Assembly (NCBI GenBank): GCA_016584495.1
Contig: WAID01000007.1
Location: 620,001-684,000, forward strand
Source: Celoporthe dispersa
Taxonomy: Eukaryota > Ascomycota > Sordariomycetes > Diaporthales > Cryphonectriaceae
DNA length: 64,000 nt
Direction of reading: 5' to 3'
How positions within the stretch are numbered: the first letter of the stretch is position 1; each line of letters starts with the position of its first letter. Below, in pieces: positions 1-11,879 of the stretch. The notes below the pieces were generated by a model. The model made no database searches and was not told where the DNA came from. It saw only the letters and a program-made list of their open reading frames with translations. The translations under genes were made by a program, and so were the position numbers.

Positions 1-1584
1 CCGGCCGTGTGAGGCCTCGAGAGGGCCTTCCTGAACGGGAGAGGCTCATTTAGGTGACCCTCTCGCGCACCCGCAGTCCACAGCCAGGTAAATGCCGTGG
101 GAGATTGCTCCAGGAGGTCAAATTCTCCGCCCGCCCGCCAGAGCAAGAGGGCATCTCTGGGGGGCCCACCGCAATGATCTGCGCAGGGGACTGTCTCAGG
201 ATCGACAGGGCCCAGGGTGCTGCTCCCCTGGAGGGAGAGCCGATCAACTGCCGCTTCTGCTCTGTCTGGTGACATGCAAGTGGAGATGAGGTTACACCGG
301 GGGCGCACCAGCTGGAGCAATCTCACCAGCAAATTTCTGAAAGCCTCATCATCACGCCTTCACATGATGGTGTGTGTCTGTCTGCCAAGCGGCTGTGGGC
401 TGCGGAGGTCGAAGGCGACAGATTGTGCATTTTCCGACCACGAGAGGTTACTGTCAGCCCAAGAGGCCACACCTCAGGAAGAAGAAGGAGGCAGGCAGGC
501 AGGGAGGGGACCACAGTTCGCAGTAAAAGGGTCTCTTCTTATGACAGCCTCGTATTATTATCGACGAGGCGGCCGACGACGTCTTGGCCCCCAAAAGAGG
601 CTTACAAGCAGCGTGCAAAGAGAGAGGGGGGGAGGGGGACCACAATCTGTTTGTGCAGCTTTCCGCCAGGTGACACGACCAGGATGGTGCACGACAGGCA
701 GGACTCGAAGCAGAGAGACCGACCCCCCTTATGCCCACCCGAGGCAGGCCGACGTCGCATTCTCTGCATGCCATTCTGGCATGTGCATGGGCAAAGACTG
801 GCTCATCATGCCGTGGTCTGTTTTCTGTTTTCTGTTCCCCCCCCCCGGCCCCTTCCCTGGAGCATCTTCTCCTTCTCTTCAGCTTCTTTCCCTTTTTTTT
901 TTTTTTGGGTCTCTTTTCCTTGGTGAGTCTGAGGGCTGGTACCGTCGCCTTGGCCATGCAGTGCAATGCTAATCTGCCGGCGCCTACCTACAAGGAGGTT
1001 GGTCCCCGGGAGCGAAGCGAGGGCCACAAGCGTGAAATGGGATGCAGCTCTGGCTTTTGGAGCGCACGGCGGGATGATTGAAACGGGGGAGGGGGGTCGG
1101 AGGGCGATTGGGACTTGTGGCTTCCGACAAGGCCCCCGCGAAACATGATTCCCGGCCGGGAACAAGCTTATTCTGACCATAATAAGCTGGACCCTGCATT
1201 CCCTCCCGCGGAAAACAAAGAGACGAGGCAGACGAGGGCCATGGCTGATACTATGACCATGCAGTGATAGTAGGGGGCTGACAGACAATTATACCATACC
1301 AGACTATACCTGTTCTAGTATACCATACACTTTTTTTTTTTCTCTTTCTCCTCTTACCAGGAGCAGGCCGCCGCATTGTTGAGCTCGCACTACTGCAACC
1401 AAGACGATATCGGCGTGTCTGCTTTTCGTCTGCCTCCCCCTCTCAACAATCTCGGCCCACGACCCGCTCTTCTCTCTATTCATCTGTCCTCTCCTCTGCT
1501 CGGTCCAAGACGGTACCTAGTCAGGCAGGCCCCTAACGCAGGCGCTACAGATGCAGTGAGGGTCTCCCCTGGTTCTCTAGTGTC

Positions 1585-1587
<3 letters not shown>

Positions 1588-1631
<44 letters not shown>

Positions 1632-1637
1632 GCACAT
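1588..1637. repeat. (CA)n microsatellite
   Basis: About twenty CA units run without a break and end in a few CACG variants. The tract produces the Thr/His and Val/Cys runs in overlapping spurious frames. Confidence 0.95.
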
Positions 1638-3934
1638 GCTCTTTTCTTTCTCTCTCTCAAAACACCGAAACGAAAAGTGGGTGGCTGAAAAGAGAGCCAC
1701 ACCCTTTTTTTTTCTTCTTCTTTTTCTCTCTCTCTCTCTCTCCTCTTGAGAGCTATGCCATGTCGGAACAGGGACACGCAGGCCAGAAAGAGAGAGGCTA
1801 ACCCTATACTAAGGCTTGCGGGTGGCTTCGAAAACGGGCGCTATCGACGGAAGACGACGTCCCCGCGCGCACACAGCACGGCGCCTGTCCGATCTGCAAG
1901 CCACAGTTGACCAGGTACGCATGACTAGCTGAAGCAATCAATCTTGTTTCCTCCTTCTTTTCTTTTTTTTTCTTTTTCTTTCCTATTTCCTTTTTTTTTT
2001 CTTCTTCTCCCTCTTTTACCCGGCGGGGCGGCGTGATATCGTGCTCCTGCTACTGTCATAGTGGCTTGACATAATCAACTCCACCCCACTACTACTGGCG
2101 CTGTTGGTTCGCCACCCCCCTCCCCCCACACACACCCACACCCCCCACCTTTTTTCTGTTTTTCTCTTCCAACCAACACACAGCAGAGCGCTAGAGTGCC
2201 AGTGCGGCGAGGCGTGCACATGGTGCCCTGTGAGGCGACGTGTGATATAGAATCGCAGTCTATATGGGACTAAGCAGGGCTGCAGAGAGGGAAGCGAGGA
2301 AAAGAGAGGGGTGGGGGAAAGGAGGGAGAAAGACACTACTGCAGCTGATCGGCTTGCGCACACGCACACACACACACACTCTCTCTCTCTCTCTTGGGTA
2401 TCCACCTCGGTTGTACACACTATGGTTGGTGTATGTCTTCAATGCCGACTTGGGAAGATGCCTGTTATGAGTTGGTGTTGGCTGGGTGGCGACGCTCGAC
2501 CTGACTGCCACGGAAGAACGCAAGTGCCTCTGTGGTTTCATGCGCTCGTCCTGGCGAGTTCGCTTGCGTGGGAAAGTTATTGACTTGTAATGTCTCTGTA
2601 GATACTACAAAGATTGCGAAACACAACCATGATTAGGGTTTTTTTTTAGTCTTCTTTTCTTTCCTTTTCTTCTTCTTTCCTGTTACTTTTTCTCTTTCCG
2701 TTTGTCATACGAATATAACCCCTGGTCTATGTTTAAGATCATTGTCTGGCAATGCCAGCTGCATATCATCCATCAGTGCAGTATGTGTGGGGGGAGAGGG
2801 GGGGGAAGGGGGCTGCCCAAACTTCAGCTTATCATGTTAATGATGGTGACACAATTACGAGACTAAGGCGCGGTGAAAAGCCTCACCGCCGGTGTGCTCG
2901 AGATGATCTTTGCTTCGGTTCCAGACAGTTGGTATTTTGGTTTGGTTTTTTTTTTCTTTCTTTTTCTTTCTTCACACTCGTCGGGATCCGCCGTCCCAAG
3001 CACTGCGAAGCGGTATTAGCTCAACTAGATATACGAGCCTCGCCTGATGCGCGGCATCGACGGCCAAGTCCTGCAGGCTGCACCGTGCAGCAGCACGTGC
3101 ACACGACTTCTTCTTCCCCTTGTACTGTCGGCCCGTTCTTGCTTTTTTGTGCTTTTTTGTTCCTTCTGTGCAGATCTTGTCCCGCCACATGCTCGCTTCC
3201 TCACCGGGGAGGGGCCCTCTTCTTTCTTCCCGACCTTGGACAAGAAAAAGTATAAAAAAGTAAAAGAGTTGCTGCGTGGGTGAGAGACAGAGAGGCTGGC
3301 AGGGAGCGGTTCCGAGTCGTCGCCGCCTGGGCGCTTAGTTGCGTGCCGCCCCTTGATCGATCGGACGGAATAACTTGCATAAGTCGTAGGTGGCGCCAGC
3401 ACGCGTCGTCCTCTGCTGGCTAGGCGGCACGGGCGGCTGACGGGACGGGATATCCTCATCACACCCAGCCTGCCGTGATACCCTGCTTCTTCTTTCTCGT
3501 GTGCGCGGGCTGACCTCGAGGGACTGGGATGGGGGAGGGTGTCTATAGCTTGGATGCGCGCGCCGACCAGAGGAGAGCAAGAATAGCAGACAGGGCAGAA
3601 GCGCGAGATCAAAACAAAAAAACAAAAAACTCTCAAAGAATGCAAGAGAAAGGAAAAAGGGGCGGGGTGAGGCGAGGCGAGACAGCTGACTGGCACTTGC
3701 GAGATGGTCTGTCTAATTTGTTGTTCGAGGAGGCTTGCGTCATGTCGTTGCTTCTGGTATGAGATGTAAGATGGTGGCTTGATCCCACCCGCGGGCACTA
3801 CCTTGATCTCGCATGCTCAGCCAGCCATCGTCAGCTTGATGCTGGGAAACCTCGCCTCCTGGCTGCGGCGGGTGAATGATTGCACAGGTTGGAGCAGGCA
3901 CACGAGGCGGGAGGGGGGAAGCACGATTTCAACA

Positions 3935-3935
3935 G

Positions 3936-3970
<35 letters not shown>

Positions 3971-3971
3971 A
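3935..3971. repeat. (CT)n microsatellite
   Basis: CT units with a single TTT interruption. No coding association is visible. Confidence 0.9.
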
Positions 3972-5052
3972 GAGTCTTATTATCTTGAAGCATGTAATAG
4001 TTGTGGACTCTGATGTGTCGAGAGCCGCCGAGACAGGACCGAGCCGCAATCAAAGAAGCCATGAAGCCGATAGGCCGACAAGAGCGGCGGGACGGGACTG
4101 TTTTGTTTCTCAAAGGGCATTCCTGTCATCACACTATCTATGATGAACACGGCCGGCTTGTAGCTGGTTGCTAGTTAGATGGAGAGCAAGGCTGTGTGGT
4201 GTACATCTATCATGTTCACGAGAATAACATGTTCTTTAGGCAAATAGAAAGATACGACACGAAATCCAAGGCTAGTTAAATCTACATTGATCTCTCTTTA
4301 CAACTCGCAAGGACATTCTAGCCCAATGATTCGGTTCCAACTGTTCTCGTCTCGCTGTCGCTGGTGTTGCTGTAATTACACACAGACGGTTGAGATCCGA
4401 CTCTGAAGTCCCTGCTGAGGTGAAAAGCAACTGCGTCGACCAGATCGACAAACCGAGGCTGCGAAACATCTGACTGAGCATATGTGCGCCTCCTTTTGAG
4501 GGACCAATCTGAATCTATCGAGAATAAGTGTCCGGAAGGGGGACGTGGCCTAAAAAATTTCTCTTGTTCAGTCTTTCCCAAGCCTACGAGGCAGAGTGCG
4601 TCGAGGTGTTGGGTATTGAACAGCAGACTACTCAAGTTATTGCCTGGCGCAGCTGATACAGAAAGAAGAACGGAAAATTGACATCGCAGTTCTGCTCTTG
4701 TCGTGGATTGAAGAGGGCCCTCAGCCGTAACTAATGAACCCGAGGCGTCTCTGGGAGCTGCCTACGCCTGTTCTGGCAGCTTCTCATGATCATCATCTAG
4801 GCTCACTTCGAAATCTTAGAGTCCTACGATGTCAGTGACGGTTTTGGAAGTTGTGCGTCGGCTTGAAAAAGCAGGGCTGTCCAGCAGCATGCCTTCCAAG
4901 ATGGTCGCCGCGTCCATGGCATACAGTCCTGTCACAGCCTCACAGGAGCAGACCGCTCTCGCGCATAACAAAAGGGCCACAGGAGTGCCAACAACCTCCA
5001 ATACATTCATTCATCCTATATTATAACAACGCGCAGGACCTATTCCCACCCG

Positions 5053-8000
5053 CTATAGCACGATCCCCAGCTCCCCTCTATCGATCCCCTCCTCTGTCAA
5101 GTTCGGATAATACGGGACCATCGCGTCCGCCTGCATGACGTACGCATCATTGTACATTCGCCAGAATGGCTGCCTGACCTTCCTCGCCGGGTGGAACAGG
5201 CCCGCCCAGACATAGTTCATCACCAGCCCTGGTCCGATAGCCACGCGGATGGCCTCGATGGCCTCGATGACCCGGTCGATTACGTGCGGTGACTGCTCGT
5301 ACGCATTGGGCAGAATTAGGTTCAGGCAGTGGAGCATGGCATCCTCGAGCCCGAGACCCACGACGCCTAGAGCAATGTGCTTGACTACAGAGGCGGCAGT
5401 CTGTCGATGCACTTGGTCCCTGTCGATCAGGGCGTCCTCGAGCAGCGGCACCACGGCATACACGTAGTCCTTGGCCATCTCGCCAATATATTCGAAAAGG
5501 AAGGAGAGCGACTTCAGCACACCGGTGCGCACGTTGAGCTCGGCGACAGAGGCGTATTCGTTCATAATAGCAGGGAGAACTGTGAATGGAGCACAAGTTT
5601 CCGCCACGATACCAATAGCCTACAGACATGTTAGCGGACGAAGAAGGAGAGGAAGCAGACAACAGGCCAGTTTTGAGGTATGGATAATAGAAAGGTATGT
5701 TTTGAGTTTGAGTTTGAGTGTATGTGTGTGTGTGTGTGTGCAATCGAGGCAGGATCTCGTGCAAGATAAAAAAAAAAAGGGGGGGGGGCGAGGGGATACA
5801 CTACTCACCACAGCAGTATTGACACGACTCTGGCGCTCCTGCACCCTCAGGTTGGACAGCAACGTTGCGAGCACATCCTGCGGACCAATGGCCTTGGCGA
5901 TGAAACCAAAGGTGTTGTTGGCAGCTCTCCGAATGCCCTTCTTGTGCGCTTTGAGCATGTCGAGCAGCTCGAAACAGATACGCATCCACTCTCGCGCGTT
6001 GACGGACTCGGGGCCTCTGTCTGCAATTCGTCCGACGAGATCGACAACATTCTCCTGCACGCGCTCGTGACGATTTCGCAAGATGGGGGTTAAGCGCGGC
6101 AGGAGGTCCTTGATGGGCGGCTGCATCTGGTTAATACCGACGACGGTCACGATGGACCGCAGGGCGCCGAGGATAGCGCCGAGGACTTCAGGGTACTCCT
6201 CGCCCAGATATTCGTAAAGCACGATGCCGAGCTTGCCCAGCAGGGCGTCCTCCCCGCACTGCGCCATGACCATCGCAATGCGCGAGATGAGGTCGGCGGC
6301 CTGCTGACGAGTCTGCGCGGTCTTGTTGTTGAGCCGCCAGAGAATCGTACTGACAATCTGCGGGAGATAAGGCTTGGTGCGGGTGCCAAGTGCGTTGACG
6401 CACGAGCCGAAGGCGTTGAGAACGACGACGTCCTCGACAGACTGCTCCTGGAAGGAGTGTAGGATTCCGTCAATGAGCCGTTCCTCCAGGCGCTCCCCAA
6501 TGTCAGCGGCACCCAGCGAGGCGACCAGCTTCTCGATCGTCTCCACGGTCATCTTGCGGTACGCCTCGCTCTCGTCTTTCAGGTTACCCACAATCCTCTC
6601 CAGTATCTCGCTGACGCCGACCTTTTGTCCAAGATCACACGTGGTCTCGACGACCGAGCGATAGTTTCGCTTGTCGAGGGCTACCCTCCGGACCCAGAAG
6701 TTGGAGAAAAAGTCGTCAAGCACGTGGGACTTGAGATAACCGGCCGTCACACCCTCTGTCTGTGACATCTTGGACAAGACCGTCAGGACGACTCGCCTCA
6801 TTTCATCATCAGGGCTCTGAAACTCCCGTAGGACGACATCCATGATCTGCGAAGTGTAATAATTTGCGTACTCCTCGTCCATCAGGGGGATGATAAACCC
6901 GACAGCCTTGAGGAAAGCTGCCAGGTTCTTTCCCCTCTGCCGCTTGGTGCCAGTCCACAGGGGGTTGAGGATGCTGTCGAAACTCTCGATACCGTACGGG
7001 TTGGCGGCTTCTGCCAATGCTGCTGTTGCGAGAGCGGTCACGGTGCGCACCTTGGTCTGCTCGTCGTTCAGGTTCGGCCGGATGCACTCCACCAGGTCAG
7101 TAAGATGTGGCAGGACAGAGCAGCCCATGAGGATAGCAATCTGCTGCACGATCTTGACGCCCGTGTGCCTTGCCTGCCAGCTCTTTTTGGTCCTGGTAAC
7201 GGCCCGCAAGAAGGGGATCAGGGCAGGTATGCCGAGCGCCGAAGCAACGACGGCAAAGGCCCGAGCCGTGGTGTTTCGCACGTACTCGTCGACATGGTCA
7301 ATATCCGGCCGCATCGTGCTGATCATGGTCGACAGCCCAGCGGCTTTCGCCAAGTTGGAGATGATTTCGCGGCCTTCCACCCGAGCATAGTAGTCTTGGT
7401 CGATGAGCAGGGGCTCGATGACCACCAGGATCTTGTGCGTGTAGGGCCTCACCAGCTCGTCGAGCTTGTACAAGACTCTGTCGATGACCTTGACCAGCAA
7501 GTGCCGCTCCTGGTCCTCGAGGGTGCGCTCCATGAGCAGAGGGAGGATCTGGTTGAACAGCGGGCCGGCACCGAAGCTTCGTGCATTGTCGGTCAGCTGT
7601 CGCAGTGCAGTCTTTCGCATGGGCGGTGTACCGTTCTTGATCTTCAGCAGCAGCCTCATGATCTTTCTCTCCTTCAGATCCTCCACGCTCAGGTGGTCCT
7701 CGTCGACGCTCTCCGTCAGCTTGGAGAAGTATTGCATGTCCTCCGGCTTGAAGAACTGCAGGTCGCCGACGCCGGGGATCTCCTTGGGGAGCTGGTGTGC
7801 TGCCATCCGAGAAGAGTTGGGATCTTGCATCATGAACCCGCCTGCGGGGGCAGGCGTCTGCATCAGTTTGTGAGCCGGGGCGCGCACCGGGGCGTACCCC
7901 GGGGGCGGTTCGAGGATCTTGTAGCCCTCCGCCTCGCCTGGCAAGATGGCGTCGAGCTCTTCGTCGCTGATGGGCGCGTTGCGGGCCGAGACGTCGGCCC

Positions 8001-8897
8001 CAACAGGCGCCATAGGCACCACGGGCGCTTGAGACGAGTGCATTGGCGTCGCCAGTCCTGCGTTGCTGATGGGCGTAGCGGCAGGGGCCTGGTCCCACCG
8101 AGAACGTTTCTTGGGAGCCTCTGCCGCTCCGGGCACGGGAACCGAGGGGGCCTCGTCCCACCTCGATCTCTTTTTCGTCTCGGGCGCAGGCATCGGCTCC
8201 TCAGTTGTCGCCACATCCCACCTCTTCTTGCGCTTCCGCCCAGCAGCAGCCTCCGTAGAGCCGGCCTCCTGGTTCTCCTTGTCGCCCTCGGTCAGCGTCG
8301 GCTTGTGTTCCGCCTCCTCGCTCTTCACCCCGTCACCGTTCTTCATCTTTTCTTCGATCGCCCGCCTGACCCGCTCCTCCTCGCGCTCGATATCCGCCCT
8401 CTCCATGATGTCCCTGTACGTCTTGCCATCCCCATCCGCCGCGCCTGCCTGCCTGTTCGCGGCAAGGGGTCGGCGCGCGTGGGCGTCAGCACGCGGTTGA
8501 ACCTCCTCTTCTGGTAGTCCGTCTCGCGGTCCGTGATGCGGCTGCTGCGCTCGCCGCGCCCAGCAAGGACATCCTCCTCCTCGACGCCGTCACCGCGCGC
8601 AAACTCGTCGATCTGCGCGCGTGTCGCCGTGTACTGGCCAACCAGGCGACGGGAGCCATCATCGCCGCCGTCGACGTCCATGTCATCATCGTCCGCCGCA
8701 GGGATCGAGGTGTGGTAGCCGGCGAATTTGTCCGAGGGGCGATCGTACAGGTCGGTGTCGAAGGCCTCGGTCAGGCTAGCCTTGGTGGAGGACTCGCGCT
8801 GGGAGGAAGGATCGCGTGCGCTGCCTTTCTTGGCTGCCGCGGCGGCGTTGCGCTCCGCCTGCAGCTTGCGGATCTGGTCGAATTCAGAGTCCGACAT
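5053..8897 (-). CDS. SF3B1/HSH155: Splicing factor 3B subunit 1 (SF3B1/Hsh155), with one frameshift
   Basis: Largest U2 snRNP SF3b subunit, a HEAT-repeat scaffold that clamps the branch-site helix in the nucleus. Model: exons 5809-8897 and 5053-5619, with an intron at 5620-5808 (donor GTGAGT, acceptor CTGTAG, GCTAAC branch site). About 1,218 residues, close to family length. The N-terminal part has KKRWD, KKRSRWDEAP and KKRSRWDQAP motifs, which match the RWD (ULM) segments that bind UHM splicing factors in the human protein. Then comes the conserved run KERKIMRLLLKIKNGTPPMR and HEAT repeats to the C-terminus. The human hotspot region is conserved (YVRNTTARAF, QARHTGVKIV, DEQTKVRT). The start is MSDSEFDQIRKL. 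At 8466-8469 a run of four G on the + strand breaks the frame inside the conserved LTPTRADP segment. One extra base there restores continuity, so a consensus error is likelier than gene loss. Confidence 0.95.
5719..5740. repeat. (TG)n tract in the SF3B1 intron
   Basis: A short TG microsatellite lies inside the 189 bp SF3B1 intron. It is followed on the + strand by adjacent A and G homopolymers (5769-5788). Confidence 0.85.
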
Positions 8898-9580
8898 GGC
8901 GGCAGTTTGGTTGACTACATGTACCGTGTCTTGAGTCGTCGAAAGAAGGAGGAAGGGGGCGGGTTTCGGGAGATGGATGGAATGGTGGTGTGCTGGCTGT
9001 GGCGATGGCCATGTCACGAAAAGAAAAAGAGGTGTCGTTGAATTTGGCACGAGGCTGGAGTGGATCCCCTGCACCACTGCTGCGCTCCCGGAGGCGAGTC
9101 CTGCTTAGTCAGTTGCTGTGCTCCAGGTGCTAATTTTCACTACCCGTGGGCCGGGCAAGGTTGATGCTAACAGCGCAGATACTATGAAGACAGGAACATA
9201 GAAAATGGGCATTTCCACACCCATTTTCAGAGCGCTGCATCAAATCAATTAGGCTGGATTGCTGGTCATGGTCAAAAAATGAGAAAATTTATGATTTCAC
9301 ACTCGTCTCAATGTGAAGGGTATCTTGATGTCTCCACCCAAACTCCGAGACATATGCAGCTCTAAGAAGGCCTCTGTGATGTCCTCCTGCCTTGTTTCCA
9401 TCAATGCTCCAAACCATGTTGTCTGTGCGAAGCTGAAGTAGTGACCCACCACTTTAATTTCCTCCTCTTCCTGTCCAACTCGTCTTCAGAAGGTGAAAAA
9501 GAAGGAGAAGAAGAAGAAGAAGAAGAAGAAAAAAGAAAAAACATGCAACTTGATGAGCACAGTCTTGACAAGACAGACTC
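8898..9580. other. Intergenic: SF3B1 upstream region and UBE3D 3' flank
   Basis: Upstream region of SF3B1, then the 3' flank of the UBE3D-type gene, which includes a (GAA)n purine tract near 9491-9540. No additional coding sequence seen. Confidence 0.6.
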
Positions 9581-11206
9581 TCAGCGCTCTAGCCGCTCAA
9601 GAAGCCCCACTGTCCAGGCTCCCTCCTGAGGGTCAAATATCTTGGTCTTCTCATCAAGGGGGAGGTAACTGTTGCTCTCGAGCAAGATGCCACGAACTTC
9701 CATGATAACATCGTCAGGCAGGTCAATTTCATCCTCCTCCATGGCCCTGTCCTGAAAGAGCAGCTTCATGGCAGGTACCCTCTGCTTCTCTTTGCAAGAA
9801 AACTTGATGTACGGGTTCAGGGCCCAAACTGTGATAGCCTGCTCCTCGCCCTGCAGGACTGCCTTGGCTGAGCCAGTGCGGGCCTGCGTTTCCATGAGTG
9901 CGGCTGCCAGACAGTGAGAGAGGGTGGGTAGGTTCGCAGGCGGTCGAGAGTCGACGGAGGGGTTGGCGAACTGAACCTTCCACTTGAACAGCGAGGAGGC
10001 GCTCTTTCGGTGCTCGGCGTAGCCTAGGTGGGTGCTGCAGCCAGGGCAATAAATCGCGGTCGGCCGCCTGGGCGGGCTGGATCCGTTCTCAGCCCCTTTT
10101 GGTTGCATCTGTTCTCACATTAGTACCTGTGTGGCTTGTGAACGTGAGGCCACCGTTGTATGTAACTCGGAGCCATCCGAAAGCATCCACATCTCTGGAT
10201 GTTTTCGCAAAAGATCGAGTCGTTCCAGCTCTCTGCGTTAGGGCAGACGAACCGCATCGCCGAGACGAGGGTTCGCAAGCACCTTGGCAGCTCGCTCAAG
10301 GCAAGGCGAGCCGGATCAGTTTCCCTCTTGGGCATTTGTATCGATGCACCGAGACATGGAGGAAGCTCTACGATCTTCCAGTCTGGCGACCTTCTTTGTG
10401 CCCGATCCACATTTCCGTGTGTAGAATGAAAAAAAAAAATAAAAAATAAAAAAAAAAAGAAGGAAGGAAGGAAGGGAAAAAAAAAGGTCAGGGATAGAAG
10501 CAGGAGTGATGCATACCGTTAGAGCCCGGGAGTGATGATCGTAGAACCACATCCTCATCAAGTCCACAAAGCCCACGCCTTCTTGAGCAACGATCGCAGA
10601 GTTCGCACCATAGCCGCGAGAGGCAAGTGCACTCTCCGAAGCCTTCTTCTCGTCGTGTCCGTCGTGGCTGCTTGACCCGTCCGTCTCGCCATGGGCGTGC
10701 GTAGCCGGCTTATGGCAGTGCCAAAACTCCATCATCTCTGCCCAGTTCTCGCTGGGAAGGTCCTTCCACTGCCTCAGGTCGTCCTTCGACACGATGAGAG
10801 CCCCACATCCGCGACAGACAACGTCCACGCCGGGGTCGAGGCTCGCTGCGGACCAGGGCACGACCTCCTCCACGACACTGCCAGCGAGCTCATCCTGTCG
10901 GGGTACCAACCGCCAGCTCATCTTATCAAGACCGGGGGGTATCACCTGAGGAAGGTGCTCGCCTGCCAGGCGTGACTTGACGGGGAGAACCAGCTCGGTG
11001 GTGACGCGCTCGTGGTAGACCAGGAGTCGCGATGCGTCGGAAGAGACGAGAACCTTTGTGCAGTGGGTAGATGGAGTAGGGAGGTGGATGACGACCGACA
11101 TACGACCAAGTTTCGGCAGAAACTCTGCGTATATTGAGGGCGGAGACGGCTGTGTTGAGGGGGCAACAGCTCCAGGATCGGGTGGGTGGGAAGGAGGGGT
11201 AGCCAT
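9581..11206 (-). CDS. UBE3D-like E2-binding HECT-like E3 ubiquitin ligase
   Basis: Resembles the ubiquitin-conjugating-enzyme E2-binding protein family (UBE3D; HECT_2 domain), whose members bind E2 enzymes such as UBCH10 in animals. Model: exon 10517-11206 (230 codons, MATPPSHPPD start) and exon 9581-10108, giving 405 residues. Supporting features are CRGCG (residues 131-135), the family signature LPSENWAEMMEFWHCHKP (about 150-167), the GVGFVDL segment, and a second cysteine pair CPGC (about 251-254) followed by THLGY. The paired cysteines suggest metal binding. The inferred intron (10109-10516, donor GTATGC, acceptor AACAG, TACTAAT branch site) joins in phase 0, but at 408 bp it is unusually long and contains A/T homopolymers. 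A small internal exon cannot be excluded. Substrates cannot be inferred. Confidence 0.8.
10428..10486. repeat. A-rich low-complexity tract in the UBE3D-like intron
   Basis: Runs of A broken by single T bases, then four GAAG units and another A run. On the gene strand it is a long T-rich tract inside the inferred 408 bp intron. Confidence 0.85.
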
Positions 11207-11436
11207 GATGATCTGATCAGTGTGATCACGGCTGGGGTGTACAAAGGGCGGGGGAGCCACAATATGTTGATGAGACAACAGCGGAAGCTCAAAAGCTGTT
11301 GTGAAGCTCTGGTGTGATGTTCTTGGTGTTGGGTGTCCAGGCCGGGACGGAGTTTGCACAGCAGTGGACAGTAGAGATGCGCGCTATTGTAGGGCGCCCC
11401 AAAATGGACCGGCCCTGGAAGCTGCCTGCAGACATC

Positions 11437-11448
11437 AACCCTAACCCC
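11437..11448. promoter_or_regulatory. Telobox-like motif upstream of the UBE3D-like gene
   Basis: AACCCTAACCCC on the + strand (GGGGTTAGGGTT on the gene strand), about 230 bp upstream of the start codon. TTAGGG-type boxes are bound by Tbf1-like factors in fungal promoters. Function here is inferred from sequence and position only. Confidence 0.35.
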
Positions 11449-11481
11449 TGGGCAGATGCCAGATGAGAATGTACTAAAGAG

Positions 11482-11483
<2 letters not shown>

Positions 11484-11551
<68 letters not shown>

Positions 11552-11552
11552 T
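11484..11552. repeat. Compound (AC)n(AT)n microsatellite
   Basis: About 24 AC units pass directly into about 10 TA units. This is the longest simple repeat in the window and lies about 280 bp upstream of the UBE3D-like start. Confidence 0.95.
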
Positions 11553-11879
11553 GCTGGTTCTATGTAGCTAGAGTCAGCTGCCCATGCGATAAACAGGAGA
11601 CAAGCAGTGAACACTCTGCGGTGGCATTTCGGTCTTCTGATTCTCTTGGGCGAGGAGGGTTTTTCATCAGGAAAGTCCAAAGAGGAGATTTCAATACGAA
11701 TGCTAATGACACATTATGACACCTCGTCAGATTATACCGTCCCAAGTGGGCGGTGATGTGAGATACAGTAGCCCGTGGTGGATCTGCTTGGAATCGCGGT
11801 TCGCTTTCAAGCGGTTTGTCTCGCACCGAAGGGCGACGCAGCACGCCGCCTTGCACGATTCTGCCGCGTCAAGACCCAA

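Larger units (their letters stand above)
1..5052. other. No supported gene; low-complexity intergenic DNA
   Basis: No reading frame here looks coding: the open frames are short or consist of low-complexity residues translated from poly-T, (CT)n and (CA)n tracts. The pyrimidine runs (for example 890-907, 1331-1341, 1709-1741, 1956-2002, 2640-2700 and 2946-2972) resemble the long 5' leader and promoter regions of filamentous fungi. The region may therefore be the upstream part of a gene beyond the left edge plus the 3' flank of SF3B1. This is inference from composition only. Confidence 0.5.

Noticed and set aside
217..972. 251-codon + strand open frame near the left edge
   Set aside because: The composition resembles random GC-rich sequence, several overlapping frames are equally open, and no domain is visible.
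1376..1801. 141-codon + strand open frame
   Set aside because: More than a third of it is translated from CA, CT and T repeats; no motif.
7105..8517. 470-codon open frame on the + strand over SF3B1
   Set aside because: It is the antisense shadow of a highly conserved SF3B1 exon in GC-rich DNA; its translation has no recognisable motif.
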